64,000 bases of DNA from Flavobacterium omnivorum (GTDB taxonomy: Bacteria; Bacteroidota; Bacteroidia; Flavobacteriales; Flavobacteriaceae), in the NCBI RefSeq assembly GCF_900099915.1, contig NZ_FNDB01000001.1, positions 124,001 to 188,000 on the forward strand, written 5' to 3'. Position numbers and translations under genes: made by a program. The first letter of the stretch is position 1. Each line of letters begins with the position of its first letter. The notes beneath the pieces are model-generated. The model was not told where the DNA came from and searched no databases. It worked only from the letters and a program-made list of their open reading frames with translations. This document shows, in pieces, positions 42,770 through 50,991 of this stretch.

Positions 42770-42912
42770 TCCCTAGCTCACGGGGCGTTTCGCTCGTGAA
42801 GACAACCTAAATTGTGACATTCTTTAATTTTTAAACCTAGCCATAAATCAAAATCATATTAATCCATAACAAGCATCACGAGCGAGTCGATTGCTCCAGC
42901 TGGGGGTAATTT
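42770..42912. repeat. Accessory-region repeat R2
   Basis: This is the second copy of the 140-base unit, more diverged at the ends than R1 but colinear with it in the middle. It lies 24 bases beyond the stop of the secreted-protein gene at 42936. Confidence 0.75.
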
Positions 42913-42935
42913 CGTCAACATAACCTAATACTGTT

Positions 42936-43394
42936 TTATTCTCCCATACGATAAGAACTCGACATTGAAACTCTATACAAAGAAATTTTGTCTTTTTTTC
43001 GTTCATCACAATCAATGATGTAAATTACACTATTTACAGAAAAAGCGTCGTATGTGCTTTTTTTAATACCGTATTTTTGAAAAAAATCTATTCCAACAAT
43101 ATTGTTTTTATGCTTCTTCAGAAAAGATTTCTTTTCGATTCTAGGCAAATATTTTTTAGCTGTCTCTGTTGAATTATCTTTAAAATCAGGTTTAGTAAAA
43201 TATAAAGAACCTTCGTCTTGAATTTTATCAAGCGTAATTGTATAAAAACGATAATCTGCCGAACCCTGTTTCGTCTGATTAACAGATTGTTTAAACTTTA
43301 CGTAAACAGTGTCAAGTTTTTTGATATACTCAATATCTTGTGCATGACTATGAGAATAGCAAAAAAATATAATTAAAAAGGCTAATTTTTTCAT
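42936..43394 (-). CDS. Small secreted protein of the accessory region
   Basis: This 152-residue protein has a signal peptide (MKKLAFLIIFFCYSHSHAQ). The mature part is basic and beta-rich (DAFSVNSVIYIIDCDERKKDKISLYRV) with one cysteine. There is no recognised family. It begins 16 bases after the large HExxH lipoprotein gene, so the two are an operon. It may be a partner, chaperone or immunity-type protein for it, but nothing in the sequence proves that. Confidence 0.75.
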   Translation of the reverse strand: MKKLAFLIIFFCYSHSHAQDIEYIKKLDTVYVKFKQSVNQTKQGSADYRFYTITLDKIQDEGSLYFTKPDFKDNSTETAKKYLPRIEKKSFLKKHKNNIVGIDFFQKYGIKKSTYDAFSVNSVIYIIDCDERKKDKISLYRVSMSSSYRMGE

Positions 43395-43410
43395 CTTATT
43401 ATACTTTAAG

Positions 43411-45141
43411 TTAACGGTCTAATTCAGTTTTACCAGCATCAATATAATTTTGGTGTAACCTCAGAGCATCTGAAGGATTTTGAAAATCCTGTTTAAAACA
43501 GTCGGTTTCATCTAATCCGCTTAAACTTAAATAACGATAATAATCAGCCCAATTAAATGGAATAGAAGCCAATGGATTTGTTGTTGGATGCATTGTATAC
43601 TCTTCTAGGATAGTTCTTTTTGGTATAGTCGTTACTAAATCTCTTACTTCGCTAAGAACTTTTTGCATAGTAGGTATCATTTTATCATACATGAAATTGT
43701 GTTGTTCATCAGGAGTAGGATATTTATTATTTAAAGTTTTAACAAAAGTAACCCCCACAGCAGGATTAGCAGCTTTTGAAAAAAGATAAGCATGAATGCA
43801 TTCATGTAATATTGTTTTTGTATTTTCAATATTGGTTTGGGATCTTGTTGATCCTGAAATTAATATTTGTTTACTAATTTTTATTGTCAAATTTTTTGTA
43901 ACTGGATCTTCACTTGTGGTAGCATTAACTTCTGGTTTACTAGAATTATTATCTTCATATACTCGATCGGCTATTTCAAATTTAACATTAAATCGTTTAC
44001 TATCGTGGAAAATATCTAAAAACAGTTTTTTAAATTCAGCAGACGTTTTTAATGCCTTGAATAATTCATTGAACTTCTGATTTTCGGGTTTTGTAGGGTC
44101 ATAGGGAATACTTGAACAATCAATATTCATTGGTGATTTAAAAGAAGACTCAATATCGATTTTTAATGAAGAGTCTCCACTTAATGGTGTTATTATTTGT
44201 ATAGAAAATTCTTTACTTTCATCGCTCCATTTGTTGTCTATTTGATATTGGATAATTTGATTGTATGAATTAGGGTTGTCAATAGCCCATTGTTGCTGCT
44301 GAAAAGAAAGACTGTTATAAAAAATCAAAGTATTCTTTATATCAAAACTATTTTCTGCACTCAATATAGGGACTGTAATATATTGTTGATAATTCTCTGT
44401 ATATGCATCCTCTGTTGGGTAATCACTGTTGTCGTAGCCGCCACCGCCTCCTATACCGTAGGGATCGCCAAAACCACCATCACTTCCTGTTGAACCACTT
44501 GTTCCACCACCACCAGTACTACCACATGCATCAGGTGTTAATACTTTAACTGTTCTTATATAGAGGGTTGAAACTTTACACGACGCACCGGGTAAATGAT
44601 GTTGTGTACTACCTTGATAAGGTGCTGAACACCATAATTGGTCTACATATACGAAACATTCTGATTCTGTGGTTCGGTTCTGTGGTTTGTTGTTATTAAA
44701 TTTAGGTGCTTTTTCTAAACGATTCATTTGAATTTTACCTTCAAAATTCAATAATTGACCTTCTGATAATATAATATTATTAGGTATATATTTTAAAATG
44801 TATGCTCTTGGATTAGTATTAATTTCTTCTTGTATAACTAAATTTTCAAAACTTAAATTATCAGAAACATTGTTTCTTTTTATCGCCATTGTATAAGAAA
44901 TAATATTGTTTAATTTAATTTTTTTTACATTGTCGTTAGTGATGATAAAATCATTTTGTATTTTGAACGCATTTTTTTTTGTAATCAAATTTCCACCTAC
45001 TTTTTCAACTAAGTCTTTAAATTTAGAATCTTTTGCCAAAAGCTCTTCAAATTTCATTTCAGTAATAGTTGCTTTGCCAATTGAAGCATCAATATTTTCC
45101 TCATATAAATCTTCACTACAACTAAGTAAAATTAAAACCAA
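43411..45141 (-). CDS. Large HExxH lipoprotein, start out of frame (putative phase-variable gene, OFF)
   Basis: The long frame encodes 576 residues from TTG 45141, but this start leaves only VLILLSC before the lipobox Cys and no basic n-region. In-frame sequence continues upstream (QLKNYLCRTTILSL), giving a normal lipoprotein leader with no start codon before an in-frame stop. The only good ATG (45203) is separated by an (AAAC)5 tract and is out of frame. Features of the protein: a conserved-looking Cys-containing region around 155-190, a Gly/Ser-rich linker at 205-235, and a zincin motif HECIH at 446-450 with possible third ligand H481 (DEQHNFM). This suggests a surface metallopeptidase; toxin-like use is possible. 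The secreted-protein gene at 42936 follows in the operon. Confidence 0.75.
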   Translation of the reverse strand: MVLILLSCSEDLYEENIDASIGKATITEMKFEELLAKDSKFKDLVEKVGGNLITKKNAFKIQNDFIITNDNVKKIKLNNIISYTMAIKRNNVSDNLSFENLVIQEEINTNPRAYILKYIPNNIILSEGQLLNFEGKIQMNRLEKAPKFNNNKPQNRTTESECFVYVDQLWCSAPYQGSTQHHLPGASCKVSTLYIRTVKVLTPDACGSTGGGGTSGSTGSDGGFGDPYGIGGGGGYDNSDYPTEDAYTENYQQYITVPILSAENSFDIKNTLIFYNSLSFQQQQWAIDNPNSYNQIIQYQIDNKWSDESKEFSIQIITPLSGDSSLKIDIESSFKSPMNIDCSSIPYDPTKPENQKFNELFKALKTSAEFKKLFLDIFHDSKRFNVKFEIADRVYEDNNSSKPEVNATTSEDPVTKNLTIKISKQILISGSTRSQTNIENTKTILHECIHAYLFSKAANPAVGVTFVKTLNNKYPTPDEQHNFMYDKMIPTMQKVLSEVRDLVTTIPKRTILEEYTMHPTTNPLASIPFNWADYYRYLSLSGLDETDCFKQDFQNPSDALRLHQNYIDAGKTELDR

Positions 45142-45173
45142 GCTAAGGATAGTTGTCCTGCATAAATAGTTTT

Positions 45174-45203
45174 TTAGCTGTTTGTTTGTTTGTTTGTTTT
45201 CAT
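45174..45203 (-). other. Out-of-frame leader peptide of the HExxH lipoprotein gene
   Basis: From ATG 45203 the present frame reads ATG plus 8 codons and stops at TAA (45174-45176). If one AAAC unit were added, or two removed, the same ATG would read MKTNKQTNKQ then LKNYLCRTT and on into the lipobox, an excellent type II signal peptide. Confidence 0.7.
45180..45199 (-). repeat. Tetranucleotide tract (AAAC)5 between ATG and signal peptide
   Basis: Five perfect AAAC units on the coding (minus) strand begin one base after the ATG codon. A 4-base unit changes frame with every gain or loss, as in known contingency loci. Confidence 0.9.
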
Positions 45204-45291
45204 AAAATTTTTAGATGTTAATATTTCATAAAAATAGGAAATATTTCACAAGTTACAATACCCACTTTTAGTGATATTTAAGCAAAAAAAA

Positions 45292-45320
45292 ACCCTCTCG
45301 TAAATCAACAAGACGGTTTT
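45292..45320 (-). terminator. Terminator of the pyrH-frr operon
   Basis: On the minus strand AAAACCGTCTTG pairs with CGAGAGGGTTTT (one mismatch and one G-T pair) and is followed by a T-run of about 9, 20 bases after the frr stop. Confidence 0.75.
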
Positions 45321-45339
45321 AAAGTATATTTGGTTATGA

Positions 45340-45903
45340 TTACACCTTCATGATTTCAGCTTCTTTCACCACTAAAAGTTCATCAATTTTACGAATAAAC
45401 GTATTGGTTAAGTTTTGAACTTCATCTTCGGCAGATTTGCAAATGTCCTCTGAAGTCCCGTCTTTTTCCAGTTTTTTGATTTCGGTATTGGCATCTTTTC
45501 TGGCATTTCGAATACCCACTTTAGCATCTTCTGCTTCAACTTTGGCTTGTTTTGCTAGATCGCGTCTTCTTTCCTCTGTCAATGCGGGAACGCTAATGAT
45601 AATTACATCGCCATTGTTCATTGGATTAAAACCAATGTTTGCAATCATAATTGCTTTTTCAATGACTTGCAGCATGTTTTTTTCAAAAGGCTGTAAAGTA
45701 ATAGTTCTAGCATCTGGAACACTAATTTTTGAAACTTGAGATAGCGGTGTAGCAGATCCATAATAATCTACAAAAACACTTCCAAGCATGGCTGGAGATG
45801 CTTTTCCGGCACGAATATTCAAAAATTCTTTTTCTAAATGCGCAATTGAACCCGTCATGGATTCTTTGGTGCTATCTAAAATAAATTCAATTTCTTCAGT
45901 CAT
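45340..45903 (-). CDS. frr: Ribosome recycling factor
   Basis: This 187-residue protein releases post-termination ribosomes together with EF-G. It shows the three-helix-bundle pattern and the family start (ESMTGSIAHLEKEFLNIRAGKASP), with the conserved core (VSKISVPDARTITLQPFEKNML). It is downstream of pyrH with a 38-base gap, the standard order. Its 3' end is duplicated at 42031-42137, which marks the far edge of the accessory region. Confidence 0.96.
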   Translation of the reverse strand: MTEEIEFILDSTKESMTGSIAHLEKEFLNIRAGKASPAMLGSVFVDYYGSATPLSQVSKISVPDARTITLQPFEKNMLQVIEKAIMIANIGFNPMNNGDVIIISVPALTEERRRDLAKQAKVEAEDAKVGIRNARKDANTEIKKLEKDGTSEDICKSAEDEVQNLTNTFIRKIDELLVVKEAEIMKV

Positions 45904-45941
45904 TTTTTTAAATTTTGATTTCCCTCTTTAGAATTTAGGGG

Positions 45942-46649
45942 CTATATATTTACTATGGTTCCTATGTTTTCTCCTGCACAAATTTTCAATAGATTTCCTA
46001 CCTTGTTCATGTCGAAAACTACGATTGGTAATTTGTTTTCCTGGCTCAAGGTAAATGCAGTGGTATCCATTACATTCAATCCTTTTTTAAGTACGTCATC
46101 AAAGGTGATCGTATCAAATTTAATCGCTGCGGCATTTTTTTCCGGATCACAATCATACACTCCATCTACACGAGTTCCTTTTAGGATTACATTAGCATTG
46201 ATTTCTATACCGCGTAAAACAGCAGCGGTATCTGTTGTAAAATAGGGATTTCCTGTACCTGCGCCAAAAATCACAATTCTTCCTTTTTCAAGATGACGAT
46301 CTGCTCTTCTTTTAATGTAAGGTTCTGCTATGGATTCCATTTTCAATGCCGTTTGCAAACGGGTTTTCATCCCTTTTTCTTCCAGTGCTCCTTGTAATGC
46401 CATCCCATTGATAACAGTGGCTAGCATTCCCATATAATCTCCTTGAACTCGATCCATTCCTGCACTGGCTCCGGCAACTCCTCTAAAAATATTTCCACCA
46501 CCTATTACAATGGCTATTTCTACTCCTTTGTCATGAATTTGCTTGATTTCGTCAGCATATTCAGCCAGTCTTTTTGGGTCAATTCCGTATTGCAAGTCGC
46601 CCATTAAAGCTTCGCCACTTAGTTTCAGAAGAATTCTTTTGTATTTCAT
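45942..46649 (-). CDS. pyrH: Uridylate kinase
   Basis: This 235-residue amino-acid-kinase-fold enzyme phosphorylates UMP to UDP. The start [17 protein letters not shown], the GGGNIFRG loop (about 51-58) and [13 protein letters not shown] are all family signatures. It is hexameric and GTP/UTP regulated in bacteria. Co-transcribed with frr. Confidence 0.96.
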   Translation of the reverse strand: MKYKRILLKLSGEALMGDLQYGIDPKRLAEYADEIKQIHDKGVEIAIVIGGGNIFRGVAGASAGMDRVQGDYMGMLATVINGMALQGALEEKGMKTRLQTALKMESIAEPYIKRRADRHLEKGRIVIFGAGTGNPYFTTDTAAVLRGIEINANVILKGTRVDGVYDCDPEKNAAAIKFDTITFDDVLKKGLNVMDTTAFTLSQENKLPIVVFDMNKVGNLLKICAGENIGTIVNI

Positions 46650-46717
46650 GTGTGTGTTGAGTTGATTGGTGCAAATATAGAATATTCTTTTTTTTTTAAT
46701 ATAATGTTGCTTAAATT

Positions 46718-47497
46718 TTATAAACTAAGTTTTTCATACGATTTTTTTGCGGCTTCATAGCCAATAGTAAAAACCGCATCCATCTTTACTTTGCTGGTTT
46801 CAAAGGTGCTATACAGACACAAATCCTTTGGTTCTATAACCCAGTCGCAAATATTAAATTTATGCATATTTGAATTTGCCGAAAGTATATCAAAAGCCCG
46901 TGTAGTCACCGCTTTGATAGAACGCAAATCTTTGGCTTCAATTTTCTGGATTGGACTTACATAAACTCCTATTACTGTATCACATTGTCCTTGCAGAATA
47001 TCGGTGGGGAAATGGTTTAGTATTCCGCCGTCACTATATATGCTCCCTTCGATCTCATACGGCGACAAAATTCCTGGAAAGGCAGAAGAGGCTAAAATAG
47101 CATCAACGATTTTTATTTTAGGACCAAACACTTTTAATTTTCCCCTAACCATATCAGTTGCTGTAATTTGAATTGGAATTTTCAAATCGCTTAAAACGGC
47201 ATTTCCAAAAATACTGTGAAAATAAATGCGGAAGGATTCGGAATCAATTAGTCCTGCTTTTTTAAAAGTGAGGTGTTTCCAATGAAAAAGATAAATGGAT
47301 TTGAAAAATTCCAAAATTTCTTCGGGTGTTTTTCCCCAAGCATACAATGCACCAACAATGGATCCCGCACTCGTGCCTGCTATTTGCGAAGGCTTAATAT
47401 TTTGTTCTTCTAAAAATTTTATAACTCCAGCGTGTGCTAAACCTTTAGAGCCCCCGCCAGAAAGTACCAATCCTATCGACTTTGTTTTTAAATCCAT
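46718..47497 (-). CDS. Patatin-like phospholipase family protein
   Basis: This 259-residue patatin/RssA-type hydrolase has an oxyanion hole in [17 protein letters not shown] and nucleophile Ser in GTSAGSIVG. The catalytic dyad Asp is in [11 protein letters not shown]. It probably hydrolyses lipids or phospholipids at the inner membrane; the exact substrate is not known. It is divergent from the thioredoxin-like gene, with a 106-base shared upstream region. Confidence 0.9.
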   Translation of the reverse strand: MDLKTKSIGLVLSGGGSKGLAHAGVIKFLEEQNIKPSQIAGTSAGSIVGALYAWGKTPEEILEFFKSIYLFHWKHLTFKKAGLIDSESFRIYFHSIFGNAVLSDLKIPIQITATDMVRGKLKVFGPKIKIVDAILASSAFPGILSPYEIEGSIYSDGGILNHFPTDILQGQCDTVIGVYVSPIQKIEAKDLRSIKAVTTRAFDILSANSNMHKFNICDWVIEPKDLCLYSTFETSKVKMDAVFTIGYEAAKKSYEKLSL

Positions 47498-47603
47498 TGT
47501 AACTATTTGTTATAAAATTACTCTTTTTGGCCAATTGAATGTGATATTTGTCATGATTAAAATTCAAATTTATGGTAACTTTGTTAAAAACAAAATATTC
47601 ACT

Positions 47604-48209
47604 ATGAAAATTCCAATAGCTAAAGCATTGTTTAATAGTCATTCCTATTTAGAATATAGAAAATTAATTGCCGATTTATTGCTTGATAAAAAATCAACCG
47701 GAAACGAACAATCAGAGGATTTAACCCATTATAGTGAGTTGAATGAAACCCGAATGAACCGTTTAGACAAAACGATAAAAATAACAGACGAAACTACCTC
47801 TCAACTAAAGGCGCTAAACGGAGAATACATTTGGTTGATAATTTCTGAAGGTTGGTGCGGTGATGCTGCACAATTGCTTCCTATCATGAATAAGATGGCA
47901 GTGGAATCTGGCAAAATAGAATTGAGAATTGTGCTGCGAGATGAAAACGAAGAGTTAATGAATTTGTTTTTAACTAATAACAAAAAAGCAATTCCCATAG
48001 TAGTATTTTTAGACAAAGAAACAGGAAGTGCTTTAGGAAAGTGGGGTCCAAGGCCGCAAGCTGCCGCAGAATTGGTAGCGGATTATAAAAAAGAATTTGG
48101 AGTTATCGATGAAACACTAAAAACCAATTTGCAACTTTGGTATTTGCATGATAAAGGCATAACTACTCAAAATGAGTTGGTGGGTGCAATGCTAGAATTA
48201 GATGCATAA
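47604..48209 (+). CDS. Thioredoxin-family protein (thioredoxin_9 type)
   Basis: This 201-residue protein has a thioredoxin fold in its C-terminal two-thirds and the active-site position reads WCGDAAQLLP, so the second redox cysteine of CxxC is replaced by alanine. Such variants may act in thiol isomer handling or have lost redox function. The frame is open from 47295, but the upstream part overlaps patatin-gene sequence on the other strand. The ATG at 47604 (MKIPIAKALFNSHSY) is the natural start. Confidence 0.8.
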   Translation: MKIPIAKALFNSHSYLEYRKLIADLLLDKKSTGNEQSEDLTHYSELNETRMNRLDKTIKITDETTSQLKALNGEYIWLIISEGWCGDAAQLLPIMNKMAVESGKIELRIVLRDENEELMNLFLTNNKKAIPIVVFLDKETGSALGKWGPRPQAAAELVADYKKEFGVIDETLKTNLQLWYLHDKGITTQNELVGAMLELDA

Positions 48210-48429
48210 GATGAAAGCTAAATTTATTTCCGAAGCTTAAAACAAACACTATTTTATTTGAAGGAAGAATTAATACGATCCTTCAAACCTAAATTATTAA
48301 CATTTTCTCGAATTTAAATGTTTATACAGCGAAAAATTTCGTAAATTGCTCTTTGCCAACCAAGTCTATTATTTGATTTACTTTTTTATGGATGTTTAAC
48401 TATTGTATAACAATTAAAAAAACATCATT

Positions 48430-48507
48430 ATGAAAAATTTATTTGAGAGGGTTTATGATTATTTATCTTATTTACTATTTGGAGGTAAAGACGTAGCTAA
48501 TTATTAA
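48430..48507 (+). CDS. Possible 25-residue microprotein
   Basis: ATG-initiated frame encoding MKNLFERVYDYLSYLLFGG and KDVANY, followed by two consecutive downstream hairpins, one terminator-like. The N-terminal half is amphipathic/hydrophobic. It has no homology I can name and could be chance; the clear ATG with AT-rich leader and the terminator-like hairpin that follows are the only support. Confidence 0.3.
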   Translation: MKNLFERVYDYLSYLLFGGKDVANY

Positions 48508-48568
48508 CAGAAGGCAGTAGCCGGTTAGACAAAAAAAGTATGGTTTAAAACTACTTTAATTTTTTTAG

Positions 48569-48613
48569 AAAAAACACATCGCAAGTTCAATTACAGGATT
48601 TGTCATGTGTTTT
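48569..48613. terminator. Hairpin between the small ORF and the OMP-like gene
   Basis: AAAAACACAT pairs with ATGTGTTTTT around a 20-base loop. The long loop makes it weak; it may serve either direction. Confidence 0.45.
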
Positions 48614-48636
48614 TGCGTTTTGATAAGGATTTTACT

Positions 48637-49179
48637 TTAAAAAGTGATTAGAGAAAGACCTAAACTAATGCTTTCATTCTCTTTTAGATTGCCAAAAGGA
48701 ATTTTAAATTGATTTAGTTCAATGAATATAATGAGGTTATCTGCAGTTTGTACACCCAAGCTTATTTTATTATAACCTCCTGTTAAAGCGCCGCGACCCA
48801 GAGCAATTGCTTTTCCTGAGCCCAATTGTAGCGCAAGTCTGGTATTGTCTCCTATTTTTGGACTTAATTTTAAATTAATATAAACAGGAACTATAACTAG
48901 TTTGTCGTACCATTTCCAATCTATTCCGGAATGAATGCCTAAAGCAATCCACTGTTTGTAAAGCAATCCAAACCCTATTTTACTACTCAGTCCATCAGGA
49001 AGGAACCAAGACTTATTCGTCTTTCCATTGGGATCTATTTCTCCGCGATCTGGGTTTCCTTTTAGAGGTATGGCTACGTCAAATTGTATGTAAGTGCGAT
49101 TATCATTTTGCGAAAAAGTACAGCAGGTGATCAGGAAAACGAAAAGAATAGAAATTCTTAAATTATTAGGTGCTTTCAA
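48637..49179 (-). CDS. Secreted beta-rich protein of unknown function
   Basis: This 180-residue protein has a signal peptide (about 1-23, ISILFVFLITCCTFSQ). The mature part alternates polar and hydrophobic residues (YIQFDVAIPLKG, VPVYINLKLSPK, LIIFIELNQFKIPF) and ends in a C-terminal LGLSLITF, which suggests a small outer-membrane beta-barrel. Its start overlaps the end of truB by 14 bases, so it is translated in the truB transcript. Function unknown. Confidence 0.72.
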   Translation of the reverse strand: MKAPNNLRISILFVFLITCCTFSQNDNRTYIQFDVAIPLKGNPDRGEIDPNGKTNKSWFLPDGLSSKIGFGLLYKQWIALGIHSGIDWKWYDKLVIVPVYINLKLSPKIGDNTRLALQLGSGKAIALGRGALTGGYNKISLGVQTADNLIIFIELNQFKIPFGNLKENESISLGLSLITF

Positions 49180-49867
49180 TTAGGCTAGCTTCAAATTGAA
49201 CAACATCTATACCGTTGTTTACATCATAGTCACCAATTTTAGTTCGGCGTAAAACAGTTAAGTGAGAGCCGGAATGCATTGCTTTGCCAAAATCATAAGC
49301 CAAAGAACGAATATAAGTTCCCTTACTGCACACCACTCTAAAATCAATTATTGGAAGTGCTATCTTGGTAATTTCAAATTCATGTATTGTAGTTTTTCTA
49401 CTGGCAATCTCAATGATTTCTCCTGCCCGAGCATGCTCATACAAGCGAACGCCATCTTTTTTTATAGCAGAATAAATCGGCGGTTTTTGATCGATTTCGC
49501 CCAGAAATTGCTTTAAAGTTTCATGAATTAGATTTTCGTCAATATGTTCCGTTGGAAAGGTTTGGTCAATTTCGGTTTCTAAATCATAGGAAGGTGTAGT
49601 TGCACCAATAAAGAATGTTCCGGTATATTCTTTCGCTTGTCCCTGAAGTTCGGTAATTCTCTTGGTAAATTTTCCGGTGCAAACTAATAATAATCCAGTA
49701 GCCAAGGGATCTAAAGTTCCGGCATGGCCAATCTTAAATTTCTTTGGAAGTCCCAGTTTATTAATTAGGGCATATTTCAATTTATTTACCGCCTGAAAGG
49801 AACTCCAATGTAAAGGTTTATCAATGAGTAAAATTTGTCCGTTTTGGTAGTCTTCGGCTGTTTTCAA
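49166..49867 (-). CDS. truB: tRNA pseudouridine(55) synthase
   Basis: This 233-residue pseudouridine synthase makes Psi55 in the T loop of all tRNAs. The catalytic Asp lies in KIGHAGTLDPLATGLLLVC, and the start DGQ... region reads NGQILLIDKPLHWSSFQAV. The length is normal for the short TruB form. It is downstream of uppP with a 6-base gap. Confidence 0.95.
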   Translation of the reverse strand: MKTAEDYQNGQILLIDKPLHWSSFQAVNKLKYALINKLGLPKKFKIGHAGTLDPLATGLLLVCTGKFTKRITELQGQAKEYTGTFFIGATTPSYDLETEIDQTFPTEHIDENLIHETLKQFLGEIDQKPPIYSAIKKDGVRLYEHARAGEIIEIASRKTTIHEFEITKIALPIIDFRVVCSKGTYIRSLAYDFGKAMHSGSHLTVLRRTKIGDYDVNNGIDVVQFEASLIEST

Positions 49868-49873
49868 AGGGAA

Positions 49874-50683
49874 TTATTTAAAATATGAAAAGTAAATCAA
49901 CAAAAATATTCCTACTATTATGCGGTACCAACCCCAAGGTTTAAAACCGTATTTTTTAATGATTTCGATAAAAAATTTAATCGCTAGTACAGCAACTATA
50001 AAAGCAATAACATTTCCTAATAAGAACATTTGTATGTTTTCATTTGATTTTAAAATCAATTCGTACCCTTTCATCTGTGAGGTTTCGTATGTTTTCAAGA
50101 ATACAGAATAACAGGTCACGGCCATCATGGTAGGAACTGCTAAAAAGAAAGAGAATTCTGCTGCTACATGACGCGTTAATCCTTGTTGCATTCCTCCAAT
50201 AATTGAAGCCGCAGAACGACTTGTTCCTGGCATCATTGCCAAGCATTGCCAAAAACCAATAATTACTGCTTTCTTTACAGTGATGTCTTCTTCTTTGATA
50301 ACTGTTGGGTTTTGAAACCGACTGTCGATAAAAAGCAAAATAATCCCACCCAGTATCAATACAATCGCAATAGGAATTGGATCACCAAGGATGGCTTCAA
50401 TCTTGTCATCAAATAACTTTCCTAAAACCAACGCTGGAATTACAGCAAATACAAGTTTAATATAAAAGTTGAATTTGGAGAAATCGAAAAATTTTTTCCA
50501 ATACAAAGCTACAACAGCCAAAATGGCTCCAAACTGAATAGAAACTTGAAATAGTTTTACAAAATCATCCTCTTGAATTCCAAAATAAGAACTCATAAAA
50601 ACCATGTGAGCAGTTGAAGAGACAGGAAGATATTCCGTTAATCCTTCGATAATGGCAATTAAAAAAGCCTGTATTATATTCAT
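49874..50683 (-). CDS. uppP: Undecaprenyl-diphosphate phosphatase
   Basis: This 269-residue, multi-pass BacA-type phosphatase recycles undecaprenyl pyrophosphate for cell-wall and glycan synthesis. The two family signatures are EGLTEYLPVSSTAHM near the N-terminus and PGTSRSAASIIGGM in the middle. It lies between DUF3098 (immediately upstream) and truB. Confidence 0.95.
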   Translation of the reverse strand: MNIIQAFLIAIIEGLTEYLPVSSTAHMVFMSSYFGIQEDDFVKLFQVSIQFGAILAVVALYWKKFFDFSKFNFYIKLVFAVIPALVLGKLFDDKIEAILGDPIPIAIVLILGGIILLFIDSRFQNPTVIKEEDITVKKAVIIGFWQCLAMMPGTSRSAASIIGGMQQGLTRHVAAEFSFFLAVPTMMAVTCYSVFLKTYETSQMKGYELILKSNENIQMFLLGNVIAFIVAVLAIKFFIEIIKKYGFKPWGWYRIIVGIFLLIYFSYFK

Positions 50684-50926
50684 TTATGCTTTTTTTGGAT
50701 TTTTAAGAATCGCATAAATGGTAATTCCAAAACCAATTAAAACGGTAGTTGGCGCCAATCGAATTCTACGGAAGTTAAAGATTTCCTCACTAAACACATT
50801 AGGATCGTCACTTCCGCCTCCCGACATTAGAATAAATCCTAAGGCAATTACTCCAATTCCAATCAGTAGAATTTTGTAGTTTATTTTGTCAAAAAGAAAT
50901 TCGGGTTGCTGTTCGTTATTTTTCAT
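50684..50926 (-). CDS. DUF3098 membrane protein
   Basis: This 80-residue protein has two membrane segments (YKILLIGIGVIALGFILM and LAPTTVLIGFGITIYAIL) joined by a Gly/Asp-rich loop GGGSDDPNVFSEEIFNFRRIRLAP. That loop and the position between ftsX and uppP are typical of the Bacteroidota DUF3098 family. Function unknown; cell-envelope or division context is implied by neighbours. It ends exactly one base before uppP begins. Confidence 0.87.
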   Translation of the reverse strand: MKNNEQQPEFLFDKINYKILLIGIGVIALGFILMSGGGSDDPNVFSEEIFNFRRIRLAPTTVLIGFGITIYAILKNPKKA

Positions 50927-50991
50927 TTATGCTGAATTTTAATACTTTTTTTTAAAATCTGTAGTCTAAATAGTTTGTCTACACTCTAAAA

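Larger units (their letters stand above)
42138..42935. other. 798-base spacer of the accessory region: repeats and one decayed small frame
   Basis: It contains dispersed repeats R1 (42141-42280) and R2 (42770-42912), and a third partial copy of the repeat edge at 42398-42432. A hairpin (AAAACCCGT / ACGGGTTTT, 42322-42359) and an interrupted small membrane-protein frame on the minus strand (42563-42700) are also present. No intact gene was seen. Confidence 0.7.
48210..48636. other. 427-base spacer with one small ORF and two hairpins
   Basis: The spacer contains a hairpin TTTGAAGGA/TCCTTCAAA at 48257-48287, a 25-codon ORF at 48430-48507 and a terminator-like hairpin at 48569-48613. No larger frame was seen. 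Confidence 0.6.

Noticed and set aside
42141..42912. CRISPR array
   Set aside because: The repeats are few, long, and irregularly spaced; they are dispersed elements.
43796..45169. Plus-strand ORFs inside the HExxH lipoprotein gene
   Set aside because: They are shadows of the long minus-strand frame and have no protein-like composition.
47295..47603. N-terminal extension of the thioredoxin-like gene (open frame from 47295)
   Set aside because: It overlaps the patatin gene on the other strand and translates to low-complexity sequence; the ATG at 47604 fits the protein start.
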